Below, in pieces: positions 8,054 through 17,336 of a DNA stretch of 43,600 nt (positions within the stretch are counted from its first letter, which is position 1; each line of letters opens with the position of its first letter). The notes under the pieces are model-generated. The model was not told where the DNA came from and searched no databases. It saw nothing but the letters and a program-made list of their open reading frames with translations. The stretch comes from Lachnospira multipara ATCC 19207 (lineage in GTDB: Bacteria; Bacillota; Clostridia; Lachnospirales; Lachnospiraceae). Position numbers and translations under genes: made by a program. The stretch is from assembly GCF_000424105.1 (NCBI RefSeq), contig NZ_AUJG01000019.1:1-43600 (forward strand), written 5' to 3'.

Positions 8054-8614
8054 CTAACCGTTGATTTCCAAGGTGCAATATATATCCTTGGTTTTTTTAA
8101 TGTAACTGCCATCAATAATGTTCTTGATATCAAACCTTACTCGCCCATATGCGGACGTCTCTCTTACACGCTCGCCCTTTGGTGAATACACGCTTCCAAG
8201 CCTGCCATAACTTACGCTCTTCGCACCGGATGGTCCGGTATAGGTTGTAATCTTCACCTGAGAGCCTTCCACCTCATAACAGATATAAGAATCGAACGAA
8301 AAGTTATAGTAAAATCCTGTAGTCTCTGCTACGGCCTCATTCATACTATCCATAAAGATTCTGTGTGATCTGTCTACATTCTGAAACCGAACAACCGGAG
8401 TTCCCGTCATTTCCAAGGTTTCAAAATAGTAAATGTCATCCGCTACAAGTGAAGCCAATACCGAATCCGCCAAAGAATCATCCACATGATGCTGATGAGT
8501 CATAAGTCTTGCCACCTGCGCCATATAGAGCGTAAGAACAACCATAAGAAGTGCCATCGTAAACATCACCACATAACCCATGGAACCTGTAGCTGCTTTC
8601 TTTTTCAAAACCAT
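8054..8614 (-). CDS. TadE/TadG-like membrane pseudopilin
   Basis: A 186-residue protein with a short basic N-terminus (VLKKKAATGSMG), a single membrane span (about 14-36) and a long extracellular domain. The arrangement resembles TadE/TadG minor pseudopilins of Flp pili, with G-S-M-G before the hydrophobic stretch as a possible processing region. The ATG at 8614 has GGAGG eight bases upstream; a GTG three codons earlier is the alternative. It sits between a DUF4320-like gene (a TadE-like family) and the CpaB-like gene. Family membership is inferred from topology and neighbours, not a diagnostic motif. Confidence 0.55.
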   Translation of the reverse strand: MVLKKKAATGSMGYVVMFTMALLMVVLTLYMAQVARLMTHQHHVDDSLADSVLASLVADDIYYFETLEMTGTPVVRFQNVDRSHRIFMDSMNEAVAETTGFYYNFSFDSYICYEVEGSQVKITTYTGPSGAKSVSYGRLGSVYSPKGERVRETSAYGRVRFDIKNIIDGSYIKKTKDIYCTLEING

Positions 8615-8626
8615 TCCAGCCACCTC

Positions 8627-9052
8627 CTACTGTTTCGCCGTAGTCTGACGATTGATGGTGATACGCACCGGATGGTCTGCTACCTTCGATAAACCGCCTG
8701 CAAAAGAAAGAACATTCTCGTTGTATGTACCGCTTATCTTAAGATAGATTCTTGTTCCATAATCCACTTCCGATGTGGTGGTTCCGCTAAGGCTGATATT
8801 ATATAAGCCATAACTTTCAAGTTCCGATATCAGGTTTGCCCTGTCTGCCGGTGTAAGATAGCCTTCCGTTTCCATGATCAGCATGTACTCCCTTGCCGTC
8901 TGTCTCATGCCCCACTTATCTGAAATACCGGAAAAGGCTCCGAAGATGATGACTAAAAACGCACAAAGTACAACCATGTTAATCATCATAACCAGCATGT
9001 TTTCTACCATGGATGCCTTCTTTTTTCTTTTGATTGCATCAATCAATCCCAT
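8627..9052 (-). CDS. DUF4320-like TadE-type membrane protein
   Basis: A 141-residue protein with a basic start (DAIKRKKKASMVENM), one membrane helix (about 20-42) and an extracellular beta-rich tail. I recognise it as DUF4320-like, a family in clostridial conjugative elements with TadE-like layout. The conserved glutamate just before the membrane span (VENM) matches the E+5 feature of type IV pseudopilins, consistent with processing by the prepilin peptidase at 28050-28544. The start is uncertain: ATG 9052 sits only two bases after GGAGG, while a TTG at 9046 would have better spacing. It follows the TadC stop by six bases. Confidence 0.65.
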   Translation of the reverse strand: MGLIDAIKRKKKASMVENMLVMMINMVVLCAFLVIIFGAFSGISDKWGMRQTAREYMLIMETEGYLTPADRANLISELESYGLYNISLSGTTTSEVDYGTRIYLKISGTYNENVLSFAGGLSKVADHPVRITINRQTTAKQ

Positions 9053-9058
9053 CACCTC

Positions 9059-9898
9059 CTAAAATCCAATCTGCATTTCAAGGAGCTTCATAATGATGCA
9101 ATACAAAATCATTGCCATTAAATCCATGGCTATGAAAATGACATACATCATGGTTTTATGCTCCAAGATCATGCATCGTCTCTTGTTTACACTTGCCTGC
9201 TCTCGTTCGATATTGTTCTCTAAGGTACGTAAAGCTTCATCCACCTGTCCTGTGGACTGTAGCGATTTGATCACCGTACAGAAACTTGAAATCTCACCGT
9301 TCGAAAAGCTAAGCTCCAGCTCGTCCAGACACTCATCCAGGCTAAGTCCGGACTCCAAATCATTTCGAAGTCGGAGCAGTGCTGTTTTTAATCGCTTGTT
9401 TTCCACTACAATCACGGAATCCTTTAATGCATCAGCGATATACTGACCGCCACGCTTTCCGTATAATACTGATCTGCTCATCTCCATAATGTCTGGCATC
9501 ATCTCATCGTTTGATGCCTTGTTCTTAAGTCGAAGAATCAGGTCAAGGAAAAACCATCCGATAATGCCTGCTCCAATGGATATAGGCTTTGCCATATCAC
9601 TTTTTAAAACACCTGCACTAATGAAAAATGCAATCAGCCCGAATAATCCCGCCATAAGAGCTTTGAAAAGATACCACTGGCTTACCGTCAAATGGTCTTT
9701 TAAAAGCACCCCGGCTCCCATCTTCTTAAGCTGGATCTGCTTGTCATATACAAAGCGGATAAAACCTTGGGAGTTCTTTATTTTTTCTATCTGCTTCTTT
9801 GCTTCCTTCGCCGGAGTTGTGCCTGAGATCAGATATACAATTCCCTGCACGATACCGAAGAGCAAAACAAAAAGCAGCCCTGTTAGTAAATAAACCAC
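9059..9898 (-). CDS. TadC-like pilus assembly membrane protein
   Basis: A 279-residue inner-membrane protein with hydrophobic segments at the N-terminus (about 2-24), near 75-125 and at the C-terminus (about 250-272). A cytoplasmic GspF/T2SF-type helical domain (about 135-245) includes a DIMEMSRSVLYGKRGG stretch. TadC pairs with TadB as the platform on which the CpaF/TadA ATPase acts. The start is GTG at 9898 with GGAGG nine bases upstream. It lies 13 bases after TadB, the usual TadB-TadC order. Confidence 0.75.
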   Translation of the reverse strand: MVYLLTGLLFVLLFGIVQGIVYLISGTTPAKEAKKQIEKIKNSQGFIRFVYDKQIQLKKMGAGVLLKDHLTVSQWYLFKALMAGLFGLIAFFISAGVLKSDMAKPISIGAGIIGWFFLDLILRLKNKASNDEMMPDIMEMSRSVLYGKRGGQYIADALKDSVIVVENKRLKTALLRLRNDLESGLSLDECLDELELSFSNGEISSFCTVIKSLQSTGQVDEALRTLENNIEREQASVNKRRCMILEHKTMMYVIFIAMDLMAMILYCIIMKLLEMQIGF

Positions 9899-9911
9899 TT
9901 GCTTTCACCTC

Positions 9912-10865
9912 CTACCTGTCAGTTCCAAACATCTTTACGCCAACCATCAGGTACAAAAGCCCTGTTACAAGAAGAAGTAGCTGTCCAAATGCATTACCGG
10001 TAAGTATCTGCTTTACATCTATGCCAAGTCCGGCACCAATGATCCATACGATGATTACCTGCATTATGGATATAACCACCAGCGTAAGCTTACTGGAAAA
10101 GAGGATATTCTTTCTATCTTCCCTTGCTGATAATCCCGCTGCAATCTGCCCCATCATTTGCACCAGCACCTCTTCATAATTGGCCTGATAATGCATACAG
10201 TTCTTTAAATTGATGATAATGGTCTGAAGCTGTCTGTTATCCACGGACTCCTTCATGTAATCGAATGCAATATCTACGTTTCCCGTATTCTCCGCATCTG
10301 CTACAAACTTCTGAACGATTCCTCTAAGCGGGCCGTTAAGAGCAGGGATAGTGTTGTCCATAATAGTTACAATGTCACTGCTTCCCTTGGCATGATTGGA
10401 TAGGATTGATATAAATATCGCTGTCCCGTCTTCAATCTCGTTATAGGTCTTTCCTGACAATGCTTTGAAAAACACATATACCGCCACTGCCTGTGCAGCT
10501 GTTAAAAAGATTGCTACAAAAACATTTTGAAAAAGGATGGCTCCTTCAAAGAAGCCTGCCATAGCTGCCATCACCATTCCAAGTAACATCACTTCCCCTG
10601 TTACCCAAGGGAGATAATTCTTGATACCGCTGGTAAGCACCAATCGGTCAAGCTTATACAGGATGGAATTATTCTCGATGGAGCCAAACCTTGTAACAAA
10701 CTCTGCTTCGTTTAGAAGCTTCTTATCCGTATTCTCCCTGTAGCGTTTTACAATGTTATCCCAGACATTTCTTTCCTTGAATCGTTTATGCACGATAGCT
10801 GAAAAGGTAAATATCAGTAAAAACATTACCGCCCAAGGGAGAATGCTATTCATCTGTAATGTCAT
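9912..10865 (-). CDS. TadB-like pilus assembly membrane protein
   Basis: A 317-residue platform protein: one N-terminal membrane span (about 10-24), a basic linker, a pair of spans (about 85-140), a GspF-type cytoplasmic domain (about 145-255) and paired C-terminal spans (about 260-310). It matches TadB in layout and pairs with the TadC gene just downstream. I placed the start at ATG 10865, nine bases after AAAGGAG; a longer open frame back to 10937 lies inside the preceding gene. The overlap of 20 bases with the acidic protein upstream suggests translational coupling. Confidence 0.75.
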   Translation of the reverse strand: MTLQMNSILPWAVMFLLIFTFSAIVHKRFKERNVWDNIVKRYRENTDKKLLNEAEFVTRFGSIENNSILYKLDRLVLTSGIKNYLPWVTGEVMLLGMVMAAMAGFFEGAILFQNVFVAIFLTAAQAVAVYVFFKALSGKTYNEIEDGTAIFISILSNHAKGSSDIVTIMDNTIPALNGPLRGIVQKFVADAENTGNVDIAFDYMKESVDNRQLQTIIINLKNCMHYQANYEEVLVQMMGQIAAGLSAREDRKNILFSSKLTLVVISIMQVIIVWIIGAGLGIDVKQILTGNAFGQLLLLVTGLLYLMVGVKMFGTDR

Positions 10866-11916
10866 AGTCTTCATCTCCTTTATCCGATTTCTCTTCAATC
10901 TCCTTCTGTTTCTGCTTTTCCTCAAAATCCGGATCACTCGGATCGTAAATTACAACACCGTCATCGTCATAAAGGATAATCGGGTCATTCCAGTCAATAG
11001 AGGCATCATAGGCTTTGCCGTTATACTTCGATACATCGCTATCTGCCACATATCGAAACAGCCCCACTCCATTTACGAAGTAATATCCGCTTTTGAAGTA
11101 CTCCGGGATCTCGACAACAATGAAATTGGAATGCATGAACTCGTAATCATAATTTACAAACCGCTCCATGCTTCCAAAGCAGTGGATATTGGCCGTAAGA
11201 TTAAAGTCCTGATAGTAAGTTCCGGTATAAAACTCGCATGTATACTTCTTATCCTTCTTAAGCCCCAAAACCGTTCCACCATCCGACACGCTATCCTCAT
11301 TTACCTTCACATCACCGACTTTATCCAGATATAACCGCGTGATTGCCGTAAGTTCCGTAAGCTGTGACGCATCAGAATTCATATCGATGAAATACTTGTA
11401 ATCATCGTCATCCACATCAGCAAATGTCATAAAGTAATGTCCGCCCTTATCAGCTTCCATATTGGAAATGCCGATACTGTATCCGTAATCTGCAAATCTC
11501 TCAAATACAATTTCCTGCGGAACTTCTGTACTCGATACGTAGATCAGTCTGTCCTTGGATGTGACTGTAGGAATCCTGTCATCCGTTGCGGAATCTACCC
11601 ATATGGATCTTGGATATTCAATCGCTTCTCCAAGTTCTTCGTTCTTGAAGTTATAATCCCCGGTGATGCAGGTGAAATACACGTTCTCACCTGCATCCTT
11701 CTTTAAATCCTCTTTGATATCACCGCCATCGTGATGCCAGACATAAGCTTTGCCACTCTTAAGATCATCCACGGACGAAAATGCGTCCGGCTGCTTTCCG
11801 GCTTCACCGCTTACGGTTGCAAACAAATCTACTCCGAGAAATGTTGCTACCACGGCACCTACTGCTAAAACCACGACAGCTATGACAACGATTAAAAGCA
11901 CTTTTCTGTTGCCCAT
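10846..11916 (-). CDS. Membrane-anchored acidic protein of unknown function
   Basis: A 356-residue protein with one N-terminal membrane anchor (about 4-27), then a large extracellular domain rich in aromatic and acidic residues. The tail is very charged and acidic (from about residue 320). No family was recognised and no catalytic motif is evident. It starts at ATG 11916, one base after the CpaF stop, with AAGGAAGG eight bases upstream. It sits between the CpaF ATPase and TadB, a place where a pilus-assembly accessory or envelope scaffold would be expected. That role is inferred from position only. Confidence 0.6.
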   Translation of the reverse strand: MGNRKVLLIVVIAVVVLAVGAVVATFLGVDLFATVSGEAGKQPDAFSSVDDLKSGKAYVWHHDGGDIKEDLKKDAGENVYFTCITGDYNFKNEELGEAIEYPRSIWVDSATDDRIPTVTSKDRLIYVSSTEVPQEIVFERFADYGYSIGISNMEADKGGHYFMTFADVDDDDYKYFIDMNSDASQLTELTAITRLYLDKVGDVKVNEDSVSDGGTVLGLKKDKKYTCEFYTGTYYQDFNLTANIHCFGSMERFVNYDYEFMHSNFIVVEIPEYFKSGYYFVNGVGLFRYVADSDVSKYNGKAYDASIDWNDPIILYDDDGVVIYDPSDPDFEEKQKQKEIEEKSDKGDEDYDITDE

Positions 11917-11917
11917 A

Positions 11918-13180
11918 TCACACACCTTCCTTCACGACCGGATATACCTTCTCATAAATAAGGGTCTCCCTTTCCTTATCCCATCCGGCGATCCTTACAA
12001 TCTCATCCACATGAAAATCCTTTAAATGAACCACATACTCAAAGCCCTGCAACTGCTTTAATGAATCTCTTGTTGAATAACCTGTTGCCTGGCTGATATA
12101 GTCTGCCATCTTATCTACTGCCATTTCACAGCTTTCGCCATGCACGGAAGTCCAGCACTTATGTCCTGTCATGGATGCCTTAGATAATCCGGCAGCCTCC
12201 TGACCTTCCTTAACCTCACCTACAATCACACGGTCAAGATCTACAAGAAGTGCTGCTCTCGTAAGATCACCAAGCTCATATGAAATCTTGGAATCCCCAG
12301 AGTTGGTAAGCACATGTGCCGCAAATAAATCCGGATGGTTCTTATCAAAAAGCTCTGCGTTTTCCTGACAGATCATGACTGACTCATCATGCGGAATCTC
12401 CGCAATCATTGCGTTCATAAGTGTGGTCTTTCCGCTGGCTCCCTTCCCTGTAAAAAGGATTCCCTTCGATGCAATCATCTTAAACATCAGCTCGTTTAAC
12501 ACTGCATTCTCTTCAGAAAAGAACTTGGGAACAAAGTTAATCTTTAACTTCTTCTTGCCATTTCCCGAAGCCTTATGGTTAAACATACCTGCATCCTCAA
12601 GGCTTCTTAAGGTAAACTTTGTCTTAGGCACCTTTCTGATTGCCACCAGCGGGAGTCCGCTGTCCGTAAGAAGTCCGGAAATGATGGTGATACGAAGGAT
12701 AAAATCTTCCTGTGTTGCATCCGTAAAGGTTTGGATGGCATTCGCTGTACCAAGATTTACTTTGTTGCGTTCACAAATCTTATTTACGAATCGCTTGTAA
12801 TAATTCACATCCGAAAATGTAACATCACTCCCATAGCGTTTTCCGGTTCTCTTAATGCGTACATTCTCAGGGCTATACAACTTGATATCTGAAATGTCTC
12901 TCTCATGAATCAGATCATCAATAAGTCCATATCCCCAAAGATCTTTTCTGATAAGTTCCAACACAATCTGCTTATCCTCTTCAGAAAGCCCCTGTCCGTT
13001 CTCGTCTTCATATTGTCCGAGTTCAGACTTCATATTTTCCAATATCTTTTCCCTTGATACTTCCAACGCGTCAAGGTTACGCTTCTCTAAATTTGCCAGA
13101 AGCCCGGCGCCCTGCTTTTTATGAAATTCCTCACAAAGAGAGGTTGCCAGCTTCTCATAAGCTATATCATCTCTATTCAT
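11918..13180 (-). CDS. CpaF/TadA-like secretion ATPase (first copy)
   Basis: A 420-residue VirB11/CpaF-family hexameric ATPase. Walker A is GKGASGKT (245-252), an Asp-box-like CQENAELF follows near 271-278, Walker B is around RVIVGEVK (317-324) and the His box is SVHGES (345-350). It would power pilus assembly through TadB/TadC, or conjugative transfer as VirB11 does. The start at 13180 has GGAGG six bases upstream and overlaps the preceding gene by eight bases. A second CpaF-like ATPase is encoded at 28541-29782; their sequences differ strongly, so this is no recent duplication. Confidence 0.88.
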   Translation of the reverse strand: MNRDDIAYEKLATSLCEEFHKKQGAGLLANLEKRNLDALEVSREKILENMKSELGQYEDENGQGLSEEDKQIVLELIRKDLWGYGLIDDLIHERDISDIKLYSPENVRIKRTGKRYGSDVTFSDVNYYKRFVNKICERNKVNLGTANAIQTFTDATQEDFILRITIISGLLTDSGLPLVAIRKVPKTKFTLRSLEDAGMFNHKASGNGKKKLKINFVPKFFSEENAVLNELMFKMIASKGILFTGKGASGKTTLMNAMIAEIPHDESVMICQENAELFDKNHPDLFAAHVLTNSGDSKISYELGDLTRAALLVDLDRVIVGEVKEGQEAAGLSKASMTGHKCWTSVHGESCEMAVDKMADYISQATGYSTRDSLKQLQGFEYVVHLKDFHVDEIVRIAGWDKERETLIYEKVYPVVKEGV

Positions 13181-13721
13181 CTACTACCTCCGTTATCTCC
13201 TCCGCTCTATGGTGGAGATTTTTCTTATCCTTAATGTGTCCGGCGACAAATACTGCGCCAATTAAAACGCTTAGTATCACCACAAAGGCAATCACCTTGA
13301 TAAGCAACTTCCTTTGTGCCTTTGGATCTGCCTGCTGTTTTTTACGAAGAAGCATCTCTTCTTCTATCTCCAACTTCTTTGCCGCCTCCCTGATCTTCTT
13401 TGCATCTTCCGTCGAACGATAATACAGCGGTGTGCTTGGCTTAAAGAAGAAATAATACAGGTATTTCCCGTAAGTCATATCTTCCGTATAGTTACAACCA
13501 ACCGCCACGCCTACCATAAGAAGTGCCATAAAAATCAGAATGCATACGATTCTTGGTGTGCTAAAAAACAGTGGCAATAATACGTTTAAAAGTACTCCTG
13601 CAATCACGCTTCCAAAGAAAACTATCTTTTGCAGGATGGTCTGGTTCTTCAATGCATCTATGCCAAAGAGAGCATCTGCATCGATTTCTTCCAGATTCAC
13701 GTTTCTGTTCATCTGTGCCAT
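13173..13721 (-). CDS. Membrane protein, possible VirB3/PrgI-like component
   Basis: A 182-residue protein with two close membrane spans (about 31-74), a cytoplasmic stretch containing a charged helix (EDAKKIREAAKKLEIEEEM) and a third span (about 142-162). The double N-terminal span preceded by a short acidic segment is reminiscent of PrgI/VirB3 proteins, which sit beside VirB4 in type IV secretion. It is not a confident match and is longer than PrgI. It lies 13 bases after the VirB6-like gene and overlaps the CpaF gene. ATG 13721 has GGAGG eight bases upstream. Confidence 0.5.
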   Translation of the reverse strand: MAQMNRNVNLEEIDADALFGIDALKNQTILQKIVFFGSVIAGVLLNVLLPLFFSTPRIVCILIFMALLMVGVAVGCNYTEDMTYGKYLYYFFFKPSTPLYYRSTEDAKKIREAAKKLEIEEEMLLRKKQQADPKAQRKLLIKVIAFVVILSVLIGAVFVAGHIKDKKNLHHRAEEITEVVDE

Positions 13722-13734
13722 TTCATTTCCCTCC

Positions 13735-14610
13735 TTAGAACATTCTCGCTATGATGGAATCACTACCCTTTACAAGTCCGCTGATTACAATCGGTGTGAT
13801 GGACATCTGCACGGTTATCAGAATGCATTTATAAATGTCCGATGCTCCGGTCAAATCAAAGTTCACAAGATTCGTACAAAGACTGACTCCGCACTTTACC
13901 GCCACAACCATCATGGCTCCCGAGATGCAAAATCCGAAGAATGTCTTGATGTACGATACAAGCGATCTCGAAATATCATGTCCGCCTGCGCCAAGTGCAA
14001 TCGCAATTCCTGCAAACGGTAACACCATCAGAGGCTTTAAGATTCTTTGGAATGCTGAACTTATAATGGATAAGCAGCTTGCCACCATAATGAATAGAAG
14101 CACCACACCGCCTATCAGGAATAAAAGTGAGCATCCAACACAACTCCAAAACTTTGATAACCATTCACCCGATAATTCAAAATCCGGAAGCTTTAAGCAG
14201 GAATCAATGATGCTTTCCATATCTCCCGATACGGATAAGGTGTATGTTCCTGTCGCTGCAATCTTTCCTGTAATACCATCCGCAAACGTCATGATGTATC
14301 CCATGATCGACCACATGTTGGCTGCGATATAAAGAATGATGCAGTACCTTAATGCGTCCTGAAGAAATCTGTACGCTTGCTGCCCCGGAGGCGCTGAAAC
14401 CACGGCTTTATAGATGGCTATGATAAAGAAAACCGTTGCTATTGGAACTGTCGCATCACTTATCGCGTTATAAAACGTATGCACCACCGAATATGGGGTT
14501 CCTCCACCTGCCGTCTTCGGACTTGTTGTAAAGAGTGTCATTGCTATTCCGATAAGAGCATTCCATACGGAGAAGGCACAGTTGTATAAAGCTTTTACGA
14601 TATCTGCCAT
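13735..14610 (-). CDS. VirB6/TrbL-like polytopic conjugation protein
   Basis: A 291-residue protein with about six to seven membrane segments and a long loop near 125-150, the layout of VirB6/TrbL channel components. The N-terminal motif MADIVKALYNCAFSVWNALI and a glycine-rich segment in the second half (GAGGHDISRSLVSYIKTFFG) fit this group in Firmicutes elements. The ATG at 14610 has AAAGGAG six bases upstream; a longer frame to 14646 runs into the hairpin and is unlikely. It follows the VirB2-like pilin, separated by an attenuator-like hairpin (14635-14668). Confidence 0.72.
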   Translation of the reverse strand: MADIVKALYNCAFSVWNALIGIAMTLFTTSPKTAGGGTPYSVVHTFYNAISDATVPIATVFFIIAIYKAVVSAPPGQQAYRFLQDALRYCIILYIAANMWSIMGYIMTFADGITGKIAATGTYTLSVSGDMESIIDSCLKLPDFELSGEWLSKFWSCVGCSLLFLIGGVVLLFIMVASCLSIISSAFQRILKPLMVLPFAGIAIALGAGGHDISRSLVSYIKTFFGFCISGAMMVVAVKCGVSLCTNLVNFDLTGASDIYKCILITVQMSITPIVISGLVKGSDSIIARMF

Positions 14611-14634
14611 ATAAAACTCCTTTCCATGAAAATA

Positions 14635-14668
14635 GACCTGACCCAATGCGTTTACACTGAGTCAGGTC
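14635..14668 (-). terminator. Attenuator-like hairpin between pilin and VirB6-like genes
   Basis: Perfect GACCTGAC/GTCAGGTC stem, extendable inward, followed on the minus strand by TATTTTC. It lies a few bases past the pilin stop and 25 bases before the VirB6-like start. A partial terminator or 3' stabiliser here would give more pilin than membrane components. Confidence 0.6.
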
Positions 14669-14675
14669 CCTACCC

Positions 14676-14912
14676 TTAAGTCAGCGCAGTAACAAGTGCA
14701 CTAAGCCCTACAAGAACGCCTCCGGCTACTACGGAATACACCGCCTGGTGCTCGCCCTGCTGATCCATCTGGCGGAACGCCATTGCGAACTTAATACCGC
14801 CGTATACCAGCATGACCGCTCCGATTGCACTACCCAAAGTCAAAAGCACTGACTTTAAGCTTGTAATCGCATGGGTGTAGCTTGCTGCTGCTAAAACCAT
14901 ATTTGTTCCCAT
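14676..14912 (-). CDS. VirB2/Maff2-like conjugative pilin
   Basis: A 78-residue protein with two membrane helices (about 20-42 and 58-76) separated by a short charged loop (FRQMDQQGEHQ). This is the layout of VirB2-type pilins and of the Maff2-like small proteins found in clostridial conjugative elements. A possible cleavage site (AAAS) precedes the first helix. The start is supported by AAAGGAG ten bases upstream. It heads module A, behind repeat copy A (14970-15002), and ahead of the VirB6-like gene. Confidence 0.7.
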   Translation of the reverse strand: MGTNMVLAAASYTHAITSLKSVLLTLGSAIGAVMLVYGGIKFAMAFRQMDQQGEHQAVYSVVAGGVLVGLSALVTALT

Positions 14913-14969
14913 AATTGCTTTTCTCCTTTCCGAAGTATTAAAGGAAGCCGTCTATCAGTTCCTTCACAA

Positions 14970-15002
14970 TACATTTGGGTTGGAAAAACGCTCATTACTA
15001 AA
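14970..15002 (-). repeat. 33-bp module-head repeat, copy A
   Basis: Minus strand begins TTTAGTAATGAGCG and ends CAACCCAAATGTA. It lies 57 bases before the pilin start, just after the VirD4 stop. It shares a further nine bases (TTGTGAAGG) with copy B beyond the core. A short inverted repeat, AAGGAA/TTCCTT, follows in the leader. Confidence 0.92.
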
Positions 15003-15007
15003 TAGGA

Positions 15008-17335
15008 TCAAAAAACTTTTGAAAAATTATCAATTTGTTTTGTGGTTGTCTCTCTTGGAAACATACTCATAATCTTTTCTGCGCCAAAATCTGCCATAAT
15101 AAGCTTGTATAAATGCTTAATCTGGCTTCGCGTGTATCCTGACGCCGATAGCTGTTGCACGGTAATACAACGACTCTGGAATCTTTTCTGCCCTTCTTCG
15201 TCATATCCGCCTTCATCTCTGTATTTCTCAAAATCAAGTTCCTCTAAATTACAATATTCCTCCAGATAATGCTCATGGTTTTCATGGAGTTTCTTTTGCA
15301 TCTCTTCCGTCATCTTTAGCGTTGTAACAGGCTCTCTCATCTCACCTGCTATCACCATGTTGGATAAGTCCTGCATGGTAAGGGTAAGGATAGCTGTACC
15401 TTTCTTCCTTAACTGTTCCGCTTCCTTCTTGGCATCTTTACCGGATAAAAATAGCGGAATACCAGCCTCACTACTCATACGCTTTAACTGCCTCTTTTTC
15501 GGATCATAAGGTCTTGTCTTTCTGCAAAGAAGCTTTACAAAATCAGTCTTCTCCATCTGTACCTTCGGTTCAAACAAAGGATCTGTACCCTTAATCACGA
15601 TGGCACACTCTCCATCCTTCTTCATGGCAAAGATATCTTCTGCGCTAAGCAGGCTCTTTTCCATAACATCTTCAGAACGGCTACTCTGTCCCTTATAGTC
15701 CTTGGCATCAGAATCACTGGCTTTATGGATTGTCTGCGTACCGAAGTGCTTGCTAAGGTATTCGCAAGAATCCATGTCAGGTGCACCCAAAATATCAATG
15801 ATGGAGCAGTTACCAATAAGGTCCTTGTCCATGTCGAACTTCGGGAATTTTCGCTTCAGCTGTATCAAGTTCTGTACGATGATCACCGCAGACATATTAC
15901 GGCTTCGCATGGTAGAAAGCTTTTCCACGAAGGAATCCGGCAAAGTGACATTTGCAAATTCGTCCATCAAAAAGGTAAGGTGCTGTGGCAATGCCTCATG
16001 CAAACTCGGATCAATAGCAGTAAGATGATAAAGCTCATCAAAGAACAACGAATATACCATGGACGGAATCCAGTCATAATATCTCTTATCCTCGGATGTA
16101 ACGATAAAAAGGATTCTCTTTCCGGTACTACTCTCCTCAGATGGCTTGCTATAACCAAAGCTCTTTGCAATTTGAATCTCATCCTCAGATAAAAGATCTA
16201 CAACGCACTGAAGTTTCATATATCTGCAATGTGCATCAAGTGAAGCTACGATAGAACTGGTTGTCTCCGCCGCGCCGTTATAATACTTCTCTACTGCTAC
16301 ATACCCAGGAAAATCCGTATCATGTGTCTTCTTCCACTGAATCTGTGCCTTTCTCTCGATAGACATAATGCCACCTTCTCTGTTATCAATCGATCCATCT
16401 GCCTTTGTATAAACCGTTGTTGCATCCAACAACTTTACAAAAGTACGCCAGTTTCTTAGTTCCTCTGGATAGTAATAATGGATAAGATATATGAGCGATG
16501 TTAAAAGCACTTCCGCTGACTGCTCAAAGAACTGATCATTACTACCACCAGCCTCATCCTGCGGAGTTGTTGCTTTCATAAGAATACCGGCAATGCTCAT
16601 GATATCGGACTCATTTCGGATATACCGAAATGGGTTAAAGTGTATACTCATTGGCATCCCATCTTCTGATTCCACATTCATAACCATGACTTCATATCCG
16701 TTATCTTCAAAATACTGGCCGGTCTGCTTATATAACTCACCCTTCGGATCCGTGACTAGGAAATTGCCACATAACTGGCTTAACATAGGTCTTGCAAGTC
16801 GAAATGATTTTCCTGATCCCGGAGGCCCTACTACGAGAATATTTAAGTTCGAAGTCTTTACGTTATCTATGGACAGATATACATTCTCAGCCAACCAATA
16901 ATTCTTTGTGTTTACTGTAAGCGAACCGCTAATGTGGTCTTTTCCCGGATTAACCTCAACAACATTGCTTTCATCATGATTGGCAAACATTCTGGTAAAC
17001 TCCTTGGCACTGCCCCACTTGGCTATACCGTATTCCTGTCCTGCGAAAGGATGCTCAAACTTCGTAAATATCATGATGAACACCAGCGAAAACATTACCC
17101 AAAAGCTCCCTATAAAAGGGAGGGTCGCCGAAGTGACCCCCACAATAAAATGATGCTTTATGAGAACAAAATCCGTGAAGTTATTCATAAACTCCCCGAA
17201 GTCATTGCCGGGCATCCATGAAGCTCCACATAAAAGCCCCAGATATATACAAAGAAATGAGCCGATACCATATATCACAAGCGTTTCCTTCACATTACGG
17301 GTACGCTTCTTTATAGATGTTCCTGCTTCTCTCAT
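15008..17335 (-). CDS. virD4: VirD4/TraG-family type IV coupling protein
   Basis: A 775-residue coupling ATPase that would link the relaxase-DNA complex to the secretion channel. The N-terminus has two membrane spans (about 18-40 and 65-92). Walker A is GPPGSGKS (170-177) and Walker B is near FLMDEFANV, followed by a typical MRSRNMSAVIIVQN motif. ATG 17335 lies one base after the preceding stop, with AAAGGG upstream; the frame is open further but without a better site. It is the last gene of module B, after VirB4, NlpC/P60 and a PcfB-like gene, the usual neighbours in Firmicutes elements. Confidence 0.93.
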   Translation of the reverse strand: MREAGTSIKKRTRNVKETLVIYGIGSFLCIYLGLLCGASWMPGNDFGEFMNNFTDFVLIKHHFIVGVTSATLPFIGSFWVMFSLVFIMIFTKFEHPFAGQEYGIAKWGSAKEFTRMFANHDESNVVEVNPGKDHISGSLTVNTKNYWLAENVYLSIDNVKTSNLNILVVGPPGSGKSFRLARPMLSQLCGNFLVTDPKGELYKQTGQYFEDNGYEVMVMNVESEDGMPMSIHFNPFRYIRNESDIMSIAGILMKATTPQDEAGGSNDQFFEQSAEVLLTSLIYLIHYYYPEELRNWRTFVKLLDATTVYTKADGSIDNREGGIMSIERKAQIQWKKTHDTDFPGYVAVEKYYNGAAETTSSIVASLDAHCRYMKLQCVVDLLSEDEIQIAKSFGYSKPSEESSTGKRILFIVTSEDKRYYDWIPSMVYSLFFDELYHLTAIDPSLHEALPQHLTFLMDEFANVTLPDSFVEKLSTMRSRNMSAVIIVQNLIQLKRKFPKFDMDKDLIGNCSIIDILGAPDMDSCEYLSKHFGTQTIHKASDSDAKDYKGQSSRSEDVMEKSLLSAEDIFAMKKDGECAIVIKGTDPLFEPKVQMEKTDFVKLLCRKTRPYDPKKRQLKRMSSEAGIPLFLSGKDAKKEAEQLRKKGTAILTLTMQDLSNMVIAGEMREPVTTLKMTEEMQKKLHENHEHYLEEYCNLEELDFEKYRDEGGYDEEGQKRFQSRCITVQQLSASGYTRSQIKHLYKLIMADFGAEKIMSMFPRETTTKQIDNFSKVF

Positions 17336-17336
17336 A

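Noticed and set aside
9093-9893. Plus-strand open frames opposite the Tad and VirB genes
   Set aside because: They mirror well-supported minus-strand genes, lack ribosome sites and show no domain.
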